DNA of 64,000 bases. Origin: Hibiscus mutabilis (taxonomy: Eukaryota; Streptophyta; Magnoliopsida; Malvales; Malvaceae). This document shows positions 34,898 through 46,600 of this stretch, in pieces. Position numbers and translations under genes: made by a program. The stretch is from assembly GCA_019671005.1 (NCBI GenBank), contig CM033718.1:5208001-5272000 (forward strand), in the 5' to 3' direction. The first letter of the stretch is position 1, and the number at the start of each line of letters is the position of its first letter. Under the pieces are notes generated by a model. That model was not told the DNA's origin, did not search any database, and worked only from the letters and a program-made list of their open reading frames with translations.

Positions 34898-35283
34898 TTA
34901 TAGTGACGTTTGTAAAACTAAACGCCGCTAAAAGTAGACCTATAGTGGCGTTTGCAAAACCAAATGCCACTAAAAGTAGACTTATATCGGCGTTTGTAAA
35001 ATAAAATGTCGCTAAAAACTAGACCAAACGCGCGCTAAAAAATTAGACCTAGAAAACTTATACCTATTACGGCATTTTCTGTAAAATAAAAAACTAAAAA
35101 CGCCAAAATTTGTCATTTTGCGACGATTGTAAAAACCAAATGCTATTCTAAAACAACAAAATATTACAGCAAATTTTCTACATACACAAGGATAGCCATT
35201 TTTATTAAAAGAATAAAGTAATATTCTTTAAAATCGGTGTTTATACTGAAAAGCATCGCCAAGGTTGGGCAAAGGAAAAAACC
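34898..35283. mobile_element. CACTA-like subterminal repeats (right arm)
   Basis: Units of tatagtggcgtttg and its inverse aaacgccgctaaa, as in the left arm at 1606-2016, run from about 34898 to 35150 and decay towards 35275. A matching inverted CACTA terminus (TTGCTGTAGTG on this strand) is not found. The end may be lost or mutated. Confidence 0.5.
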
Positions 35284-35302
35284 TAATAATATCTATATTG
35301 TT
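35284..35302. repeat. Right copy of the 19-bp direct repeat
   Basis: Exact copy of 1108-1126. Together they bound the composite block and are the best candidate for the target-site duplication of the outermost (LINE) insertion. Confidence 0.5.
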
Positions 35303-35819
35303 ATAAACTTCTTAAGTAAGTCAATTGAATCTTACCGCACAACATTGCGGGGTTGGTTGTTTGTGGAGATAACCAAAACGTTTTTCTCTCTTTTTGTTGA
35401 TTAGAGAAATTCAATGATCACTGCTCTTCCAGTGAGCACTCCAAGATTTAGCTATGATGATAGATTTGAAGAACATTGATGAAGATTTTATGCGAAGATT
35501 TAAATTTCCTATTCATGTTTGCATACTCTTTGCTTTTTACATTTATTTTTATATTTTAAGGTATGCTTATCTATGTATTTTTTTCATTATTTTAATGAAA
35601 TCTAGTGTTTGATTAAAAAAAATTTAGAATCATGAGTTAAGTAGACTTCAACACAATCAGAAAAATACAAGGAAAAAAAACAATCTTGTCCCATTAAATT
35701 TAAATGAAAAAGAATACAAGGTTAACATCTCTATAACTACCCATTATTTATTTATTTATTTAAAAAATCACATCCTTTCGTTTTAAAAAATAATATCCAT
35801 TGTTTTTCTTAAATATATC
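35303..35819. other. Intergenic, no feature seen
   Basis: AT-rich, no coding frame or element end that I can support. Confidence 0.5.
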
Positions 35820-36145
35820 TCATGTACCGGCGGTGAAAATAAAAAGTTTCTACAATTGTCTTAATTTTAGGGTTTAAGGACTTGATTTAGGGTTTATGGT
35901 TTAATTGTTTGAGTGTATGATTTTAGAATTTAGGGTTTAAAGGTTAGTGTTTAAGTTTTAGTGTGATGTGGTTAGACATTTAGATTTTAATCTATAAACC
36001 CTAAATCATAAATTCTTACCACACCCATAAATTCAAAATTCATACACTTAAACCCCTAAACACTAAGCCCTAAATAGAGTCCCTAAACCCTAAAAGTAAA
36101 GCGCTTATGAAAACTTTTTGTTTTTACCTCCTGTGCATAGAATAA
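35820..36145. mobile_element. Foldback (MITE-like) element with telomere-type heptamers
   Basis: The left arm (about 35828-35960) and right arm (about 36000-36142) are imperfect inverted copies: gaaaataaaaagttt then tttagggtttaaggac on the left, and gtccctaaaccctaaaa then aaactttttgtttttac on the right. Both arms hold several TTTAGGG/CCCTAAA heptamers, so the element mimics interstitial telomere repeats but is a hairpin structure. No coding capacity. The ends and duplication are not exact. Confidence 0.6.
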
Positions 36146-38888
36146 TTACCCAATGATTTTTAAAAATATGTTTTCTTCCTCATAGAGCAAGTGATACACA
36201 ATCTAGTAGATATTAAAACAGAAAAAAAAAATTGTTCGAGGGGAAGAGGTATAGAGTTCAATTCCCCATAAATATTCATATTATTTTCTCAATTTTGTAA
36301 AGCCTAAATGCAATAATGTTTTTTTAAATCATCGTCATCTAATCTATTAATTAATTAATCCGAACAAGTATTACATATGTCCATTAATGGAATGACTCTG
36401 CTAACTTAATTTACTCTATTCATAACATTAATATTCGAAACTCTGACATTGCTTAAAAATCTAATGTCAACCATCAAATTGGTTGTGCATTATTGTTTTT
36501 TTACTTGCATGTGACACGTGACAAGAATTTTATCCAAGGGAGCTAAAGGTTTTGAGAGAGAACCAAGGGAATAGATGATTGTAGCTTAAGAGTGATCATA
36601 AGTTAACCCCCCAATTTTTAACTAATTAATTAATCCTTAAGACCATACCATGTGATAAGAAATTGGGTTGTAATTAAAAATACTTAATTACTTCTGCTTC
36701 CCCCAGATTACAAAGTCAATCTGGGTTCATGTATGTTTCAAAATCAAAGCATAATAAAATATGGTCCAACTAACTAAACTCTTAACTATAATAACGGTAA
36801 CAAATTAAATAATAATTATAAATAGCAGTAGAGGGAGAATCAGATCTTAATGAGCAGCAGAGAACATGAGCAGGAGAATTTGTAGGAAGAACGTGAATTA
36901 ATTTTTCACCTCCATCAACCCTACTTTGACCATATTTATTTAGTTAGTTAGTTTACAACAACAATAATAATGCTTCCCGAAGGAAAAATACATGAGATCA
37001 CATGGGGGAAATGCCTTTGAAATTACCAATAGGGTTGGTCCAAGTGATAAGCAGCATTATATCGCTTAAGTAGGTCTCGATTTTTGACGTAAATCGGTGC
37101 GAATTAGCTAGGATAAAATCCTGTTGAACCGGGAATACAACCAAAAAATCCTTTGAAATTATACATATATTAGTAGTATTAGTATTATATGATAATGAGA
37201 CAGTTGGTTTGGTCAAAGATGATGAGATTTTTCCTTAATCATTTGAAAATTTTTGTTGCACCGAACTCCCATGTTCTTCACCAACTACTTCCCTTTCATT
37301 TCTTCAATCAATATGTAACCGATGGATTTTCCTTTTACAAGTAGATTTTTTTTTATTAAACATAGAAGTATTACGTTTTTAAATCGGGATTCGAATTTAT
37401 ATAAGAAAGGGACAATATGAATACTAACTACGAGTACGAACTCGTTGAATATTGAAATTAATTAAATTAGAAGTTAGAAATATTATTAATTTTCACGACT
37501 ATTAAAAACATTATTAATTTATTCTTTTAAAGAAAAAGGTAAAAATCGAATGTAGAATTTTATGAATTTAAAAGTTGAATACAAGCCTTCTTCATTGTGC
37601 ATGTAATTCAATTGACTATTGATTGGATGTTGGGTTGACAAATTTCAAACTTTGAAGGGCTTGTTGCTTTTAATTTTTTTTTTTTGTACAAACATTTGTC
37701 GACTGGAATTAATATTAGCTTAAATTAATTATTTAATTTATGAAAAAAATATCCATATAGAATAGAAAGTTCAAACATATAAAATTTACAAATCTCATTG
37801 AACGCAAACCCAATTAAGTTTTTATACAATATAAAGCTTTCGATTAATGAATACCACAATTAGTTCATATACATAAGACAGAGTAAAATAAGAAATTTCG
37901 TCTATAAATTAAGAGAAAACTTCACAAATAGTACCCTACCTATTCTCGAGTTACTGTTTTAGTGCTCACCTATTTTTTTGGCAAAATAATGTCTAACGTT
38001 ACGTTTTTGTTTTATTTTGGTTACCGACCATTCAAAACAAACATAAATGATGACATGGCTTATTTTTAATTAGGATAATAACAGTTTTACCCCAAAAACT
38101 TATATTTTCTATCAATTTGATCATAATTCTATCAATTTAATCATTATCTTAAATATTTATATTTAAACTGCAAATGTCCCTTTTTTTCTCTTTCTTCTTC
38201 CCCGAAAACCCTAACCACTATTTTTCCCTTGAGCAATTTCATCTGTTTATAAGCTTGATGTGCGAAAACAAGCGAGCATCGCTATATGAATTTCCTGCAG
38301 ACGTGAGAAAAGCAATCATACTAACGAGCTATTATTAGGGACCATTTTCAAATAAATGAGGAAATTCGATACTTGTAGCAGCAAAATCCTGTATAGAAGT
38401 TGAAAAGGTTGGTCGGGGTTTAAAGCCATGTGGACATAAAGCATTTTTAGCATCACCCCATTTCCTAAACAGTAGCGTTCTGAAAGAATGATTCTTGTTT
38501 GCAGTTACAACATTATTATAAACTCTAAATCTCATTTTCATTTTTCATTTTGTCAAATTTTTAAAAAATATAAATAGAATTTAGTATTTATTCACTTTTA
38601 AAGTTCTGCACATCGATATGCATCTTCCGAGGCTTTTTGGTGTAACTTTGAAATTGTTTGAGCTATCGCAATGGATTGGGACAATTTTCACACGGCTTCT
38701 CCACCCTAGGCTTCTATCGAATTTGAATGAAAATGACAAGAATCACACCAGTGAACAAAGAAAATAAACCATCAATTCAACATATGGATAAAACACAAAT
38801 GATTCATGTTCTAGTTAGACCATTCAAACGATGAATAATCCATGTCTTCAAAGATCCCACGACATTTATATTGTGTGAAAAGTACGTT
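36146..38888. other. Intergenic, no gene seen
   Basis: AT-rich DNA without a frame, RNA gene or clear repeat that I can support on either strand. Short frames at 36998-37216 and 38335-38541 look like chance. Confidence 0.5.
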
Positions 38889-41319
38889 TGTAATACCCTA
38901 ATTTTACCCGGGTATCCCTATATAGTATATTTCTCTATAAATAAAAAAATAAATAAATAGATAAACAATAATAAAGCCCATATTAATAAATAATGTCCAT
39001 AGATAAATGTCCAAGTTTACATAAACAAACCCCAAAGCCCATTACAAGCCCAAATTTCAATTACATTTGATGTTCCCTTCTATCCTAAAACCAAACAAAC
39101 ACAATCTGGCCCAAATTTTAATTCTCCCACCTAAATTCGGCTTCCAAGGGACTCGTGTCATGTTGCCATTGGCCCGAATAAGTATCACATCGATCATAGT
39201 TTTCTTTTCCGCTGACATCAGCCTTGTGATGTCATCAGTGACGTCATTCTCCACTCACCTATAAATAGCCCATGAGAGAGAAATGCCAGATCATTAACTA
39301 CTAATTAAGGATTAATCATAAATAGCTAATAAAATAATAAATAAAGTAATTAAATAGGAAAGAAAATATACCTGGGAAAGCGGGAATCAACGTCGGGAGT
39401 TGAATCGGCTGTGGAGATCAAACATCGCTAGGGAAGTGGACGGTCAATGGAGAAGGAGAATCGCCGCGAACTTCATCAGAACAGCAGTGAAGGTATATCT
39501 TCAACGTTCTTTCCAATTACCTGCAAAATAAACTCGAAATAGGTTAGATCGAAACAAAATATGAAGGAAAACAGAAATGAAAACAAATAAAGAGTAATCA
39601 GAGACTTATCAATGGTGGCCGAAACTAATTTTTTCAAATGTTGACGGAGTTGAAAATGAGATTTTGGGTTCGGGTAAATTAAGATTCGGCGAAGAAAGGG
39701 AAACTATATCGAGTTTAGGGTTAGATCTAGGGTTTGAAGGGTGAAAATGGGAAAAAAAAATAGATTTCTAGGGTTTCGACCGGAGGTGCGCGGTGGTCGA
39801 AATTTAGGAGCGATTGCCGGCTAACGGACGAGGTTTATCTGAGCACAGTGGTGTTGGATCGAATGGTGGTGTTGGTGGCGGAGAGTGGCCGGACTCATGA
39901 GTGTTCATCGTGTTCATCATGAACACAGATGAACACCATCTGAAAATGGTGAGTTTTGATCCGAAAAGGGTGGGTTACCTGGGTTTGGAGTTGTTTCTCC
40001 TCAGAGAGTTTGGAGAGTGAGACTGGGTAGAGAGAGAGAGGGGAGAGTTGGGAAAGTGACCGAGTAAACTCGGTTCGGGCCTTATATAGGTCGAGTTAAA
40101 CGGTGCCGTTTTGACATCGGGTCAAAGATGACCCACGAGTTTTGATTCGATCCGGATCTTAGATTCGTGCCCAAAAATCTGGGTCCTTTGGTTTTAGGCC
40201 TGAAGTTTTGTAATTGTTTCAATTCAGTCACCATTTTTTTGTAATTTCGCTCTTAAGCTTGAAATTCAGTTCAGTTTGGTCCCTAATCTCATTTGTCTTT
40301 GTTCTAATTATTGTTTAAATTATATGTTTGCATATTTAAAATGAGCATATAGAGTATTTGTTTAGATGACTAATTCCCTTAGTTTAAATAATTAGAACCT
40401 TTACATTTGTGTTCTTCAATTAATTTAAATAATTCAAATAGGTGAGATAATTTTAGAAAATAAATCATTATTAAATGGAAACTTAAATGTTCTAAGTTGA
40501 TTAGTGACTCGTTGTAATGAGATGTTAATCAAATGAGCATTTTAGTATAACATTTAATATTTCATTTGAACTTAGAACATTGTAATCACACATAGTTAAT
40601 TTAATTAAAATTAAATTAGGATTAGGTTTAAACAGTTAAAGTCATTAAAAATTAGGAATATTATTGATTTTGGGCTTAATATGGATAGTGCCCAAGTATT
40701 TGGATGTTATCACATAAACCCCTAAATTTGATGATATTCTTAGATTCTTTAAATAATTCAATCAATTGGAGCCTTAATTAGGTTTGAACTTAAAATTGAC
40801 AAGAAAATAAATGGACATGCATTAAAAACATTTTGTGTTGAGATACATTTTGTATATAAATTAAAGTATCCTAAAGTAATTGGACGTTTCAAAACTTGTA
40901 TTCGCTAAAAATGTATTTTCCTACAAAAGGATATCTCCATTTGGAATGAAAATTCATTTAACGATTAAGGATTTAATTAAATTCAAATTATTGTTCGAAA
41001 TGTCAAAATGCGACGTGGAATTAATAAGGTACCAATAACGGGCGTTTGTGGGGGTGTTAATCCTTCCCCACACGTAACCGACTCCTGAACCCTAATTTTA
41101 AAGAAATGAATTTCTGGTTGTTTTATGGTGTCCGGTCTACTAAAGTGACCAGTGGCGACTCCAAATTGATTTTCAAAGTTAAATAAAAGAGAAATTTGAT
41201 TTAATACAAAAACCCTAATTTCAAGATTAAATGAATTAAAATGAACAAAAACCTTAATTTTCAAAAAGAATTAATCGTTAGACTATTTTTTACATACGAT
41301 TTTAAAAATGATCGTGACA
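38889..41319 (+). mobile_element. LTR-like block F, related to the LTR of element A, plus orientation
   Basis: It starts TGTAATACCCTAATTTTACC and has a TATA-type box CTATAAATAG at 39259-39268. Near its end it reads GGGGGTGTTAATCCTTCCCC, cacacgtaaccgactcc and then GTGGCGACTCC. These words occur, in the same order, near the end of the element A LTR read on its own strand. The length to CGTGACA at 41319 is about 2.43 kb, like the A LTRs. It appears to be a solo LTR of a sister family. The flanking pentamers do not match, so the right end is uncertain. Confidence 0.5.
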
Positions 41320-43647
41320 ATGTCAAAAAGTCGTTATCCATCTTAAAATCTCATGTTGTAAAAACACGAAAAACTTTACATCGCAGTGACTTTCTTCGAG
41401 AAAAGTTCCGAATAGATATGGTAGTAAACCTACTCGTGCAAATCCCGTGAAGTTTGCGGTATAACCGCTTAATTTAAACTTAAATTTGATAAATTTTGAA
41501 ATTTATCCAAACAATTTAAAATATTATATTCTTCGTAACATTTTAATTTGTTTCTTTATTGTATTTTTTTGACAATAAAACTTATCATTTTTTAATCTTA
41601 AATTAAGTTATACGTAAACTCCGCTTCAACTTCTCTTTTGGACAACATATCTAAAACTCTAACCCAACTTACCTACCTAGATCCAAATTTACAACACCCA
41701 AATCCTACCAGTTGCAACGCAACCCAACTACACAAACCCAAAATCACCCATCAGCAGCCCCACTACCAAAACACCAAATCTAGCCTCACTCCACGATTAC
41801 GACATGATGGCTGCAGAATATCTCGATTGGACCATCACGATCTTCGTACAGGGAATTGGACACTGGGAAGGAACAAAGGGTATCCCTAATTTATCTTAAT
41901 GCCTCTATGGTTGGTGTCGATAACCATAGTCCTTAATCGGAAACGGTTTAAAGATTTAAACGTTTCAAAGATTTTCTCACAATCTATTTTGATTATAAAA
42001 GTTAAAATTTTTAATTTGATCATTAAATTTTTTATTTGCTCTTATTTTAATCACTCATGCGTTAAATTAAAAATGATAGGTGACATATCAGTCACGTGTT
42101 GATTTAAACTACTTATTACTAATATGACAACCACCCAAATCAAGCCTATTTTGGTATGGACCGGTGACATGCCCTAAAACTCACCTCATAATGAACCGGT
42201 GGATATTTTCTTCTACGGTATCCTAAAACTTACAAACCCCCCAAATCACTCTCATTTATGATATCCACCATTCAATCAGTGTAGAATTAAGTACATTTCT
42301 TTCCTCCTCCACCTCTCCGTTATTGGGATTTAAAAAAAATCATCAAAAAATCAAAGATAATCCAAGACCAAAGGTTTTGGGATTATTTTATATTTTTCAA
42401 AAGGTAAACGTCCACTCATAATTACATTAAGTATTTAACAACAGAGTAACTAAAACATGAACAAATTAAAAGTGCAATGGTTAAATTAAAAAAATTTGAA
42501 CTTTAGTAATCGAAATAAAAATGAGAAGAAAGTCTATAAAATTTAAAATTTACCCTAATTTCTTTTATCCTTATTGGATATCTACTTTTTTCCATATTAA
42601 TATCTAAGGATTTTGTCCGCGTTGATACTTTTTGTAACATAATATAAGACTGATTATACCACGTTAGCAAAAGCCCAAGGGAATATATAAAATCATAAAA
42701 CTATAAATGTAAGATTAATTTTCGCTCTTCCAATAATTGTAAAACTTAAAAATTTTATCGAATCCTAACCCTTTATAAAAAAAAATAAACATTTAAACAT
42801 TTGTAAAAATTATATAAATGAACATCGTTACAAAGAATTATCAATGCAAGAAAAATAAGTTCAAATTGGAATATGAAAAAACATAAATAAAATAGAGAAA
42901 TTCAAGTATCAAAATGACATGTTCTTAAAATTAGTAGTAATTATCTGCCATACAAGACAATGGTAGCTTCCTTCTCCACGTTGATTTCTTTATCTTTGTT
43001 AATGATAGTAATATAAGTCATAAAAATTCATCCACGTCATGGAAATGGAGATTTTTAATGTTTAAAAACATCAAGGTTTTGTCCAATTTCCAACTCTGAT
43101 GGTAAAAATCTGCAGAAACACAGATAAAACCCACAACAAAAATCATACAATCTAGATTTTACATCGAAACTGAAAGTACATTCACCAAGGAAAAACCAAA
43201 CCTTAAATCTTTTTTTACTATATATCTTGTATGTCCAAAGTGGGTTTCTTTTTACATCAAAAAACAGGGTCTGGGATCCATATCTCAGCCCCACAACTAT
43301 AATGCCACTCTTCATTACACCTGAACTTCCAACTAAAAAACTGCCTCCTTGTGGCAGAAGAATAAACCAATAAAAAAAAAACCAGATCCACTAAACAAAT
43401 TTGTACCCCCGACTCAACAATGTCGGCTTTTACAATTTGAATGTAAAAAAGAATAATACTAATACTAATGATAATCAATAGAACAATTCACAGAAGAAGA
43501 TGGATGTAAATATGTATAGATTTAGATATATCAAGAGGGGTAAATGAATTGAATTTACAACTATTGAGTCGGCAATAGTGTTTGCAAGTCCCCCCATTGC
43601 TGAACTCAACTCGAAAAAGGAGACAGTAGATTTAAGCTTCCTATGCC
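41320..43647. other. 3' flank and 3' untranslated region of the myosin gene
   Basis: No coding frame. The last few hundred bases below 43648 should include the myosin 3' UTR. I could not pick a convincing AATAAA signal on the minus strand, so the transcript end is not placed. Confidence 0.45.
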
Positions 43648-46600
43648 TTAGTCGTGTAAAAATTGGAAGGCTGGATTCTCAACAAGTTCCTCTGCTGGTT
43701 TGACTTCCAAGAAGTCTTTCACTTGGAGCGAATTGGAAAGGTCGTCAACAGAGAAGGGGATGCTGTATTACGAAGGGTGAATTAGTTTGTTTCTCTACCC
43801 TATGCTCAGCGTGTAACAAAGCTGTAATCAAATTCATTACTATTCCAATCTTTTATATTACACCGACCGTAACTTAACTCTTCCTGAATTAACTTTCTCA
43901 TTCACAAATTACTTAAAGCCATATCACAAATCAACTTCCCCAGTAGTGCATATGGTAAGAACTCACCTGGAATTGTCATCCAATAAAAAGGAACTGCTAG
44001 CAGCATCGTTGGAATCCTCTGTCATTAGTATCCTCATGCTGGAAATAACCTGTAAAAGAGTGCAGGATGCTAATAAACCGTATCTGATTTCTCAACTTCC
44101 TATACAACCAAGAAAAAACATCATATGCCACACAAGCTTACATTTGGAGCAACACTTCGAGTATTGTAGTTGTCATCCCAGTACAGAGTACATATTCTGT
44201 ACAACTGCTGTACACTAAGAATCTGACCAAACCAATCGTTACATGTCAGATAGTATCAGAAAATAGGTTAGAATTGGGGGGGGGGGGGGAGAGAAAGAGA
44301 GAGGACTTACAGGACAGAGATCGTTTGTAATTTCATCATAAGAAATTCTGTACTTCTGATGTATAACCTGTTATCAAGTTTTAATAAAAGTCAGCATAAT
44401 AAGAAGACTGATAATCAGGAAACAATATTCTGCGCAAAGCACCACTACTTCAGCATATACAAATCGGTATAACAATGATTTAACGGGTCAAGGGAACAAA
44501 TTTGAATAATTGACAAGCATGATCCAAAGATTGTGCAAGCAAACAAATTCTCGTTGGATTGATAGAAGTTTGACTAAACTACAACCACAGCATCGAAAGG
44601 AAATAGCAAAGCTCCTGGTAAATCTGCTACACTTCCCAAGCCAACTATTCTCATTATTTGAAAAGTTAAAAGTTGTTTTAACCGTCCTATTTACATTATT
44701 TAGTTCCATATTGATTTTCACTGAGGGGCATTTAGAAACCACCATCAATCAATATGATCTTGTTACCTAAAACTTTGTGCACTGTCAAACATATTGATGA
44801 CCCAATGAGTACAAGCTAAAAGGGTTAGGGAGATTTTTTCAGGGATTTTTTCACAATATGCTAAATAACACTCTCTATAATGAAAAACAAGCAAAACAAC
44901 CAAGAACACTCTCTATAATGCCAACGCATGCCTCGACATACCAAAAATCCAACAGCCTGCCTTATGTGCTTAAGTTCATCCCATGATGACCCTGCATACT
45001 GCAATACAATTAAAAGTGAAGGTAAAGCATCAACATAGTTATGGGCCCAAAGTAAGCAAATTGTCCGGCAAACTTATGTAGCAACAACTCCGTATATAAA
45101 CATGTGAACTACAAAAAAAAGAAAGTTACCTCTTCTTTCGCTTGGCAACACCAGAGCTCTAACTCAGCTAATCCAGCCTTAACATATTCTCCATTACTAA
45201 ATGTACAACACTCACGTCGTAGAAGAAGGCTGGAAAATGATAAAAATAAAAATGTCAGTATAACCAAACCATTTGAATTAAAACCGCAAAGAACAATAAA
45301 CAAAACATACCTATTAAACAATTGTACATTAATGTATGAAAATGTTTGAGTAAAGATCTTCTGGATAAGAACAGAAGGCACCTGAAAACCAAATAACTGT
45401 AAAAACCTCCGCATTTAACAGAAAATCAATATTGACAGAGGCAATCAAAGTTTATGAAGGCAAGTTAGAATGAAAATATTAGGTCCCTTACAAAATTTTC
45501 TTTCAAAGTGCTTAGGAGGGTGTTGAGACTATCAATAATGTTCTGCCAGTGAGTTGAAGGAGAATCTTTGGCAAAGGACCGCCCAGATCGTAGTACACTT
45601 CCCTTAGATGTTCTCGGTGCCTAACAGTCAGCAAGACAAATTAAACATACAAAGGGATCAATATTAAGATAAGTATAGCTGAAAGATACAGATTAAATTG
45701 TTGAACAGAAACTAACTGAATCACTAGATACCTGGATGCATAGAGAAAGCAAAGATGATAACTCTTTCTTCAAGTTGTCCCTGATGATTCCATAGATCTT
45801 TTCCACATATGCTGCAAGTTGCTGCTTGAAAAGTAAAGCAGGATATTTGGCCTCTACTTGGCGAACTACTAGTGCAGCAGTCACAGCAAGGTTATTGGAA
45901 GGAGACGAACGGAAACCCTGAGTTAAGAGAGAAATGAATGTGAAGAATAGTCTTATACTTCCTTAAAAATGATATTCTCAGTGGGGAAAAATTAGAATTT
46001 CAAATACCATTGCCATCCTTCCAAACAGAGAGGTTGCAGCAGTTGGCTTCCGACTTGGAGTTGCACCACTTGAACCAGCAGCTTGAAGGCTTTTTTGGAG
46101 CAAGAACAATAACGCTGATGTGTTGGACAACCAATAAGCCATATGACCATTGTTTTCTTCATTCTAAAATAAAAGAAGTGTCATTCTTCACACATGAATC
46201 ATACATTTATGCTTGTTATAGTACAGCAAGCAGGATGTACATAAAAATGCCAAGTACAATTCAGAAACAGAAGTGTGGTCTTCTAAAGCAACTATTTTAC
46301 AATTATTAGAGCGGGCAATCTAAGGGAAGAAAAATATGCAGCAAAAACTTCGAGTCAGGTCGCATTTGTACGATCAAGAACAACTCCTGATCTTACAAGG
46401 ACTTCATTCAGAAAATGAGATTATTATGATGAATTAGTGAAGAACTAGACAAGGTTAAAATTAGCAGAAAACGTTGAATGATACCTGAAATTACTCCACC
46501 AACAAGACTGAATCATACAATCAATTACCTCAATTGCAGAACCAATCATCTGAATAAGACGATCAAACACATTGGTCCTTTCGGCTTCGAAAGATTTCCA

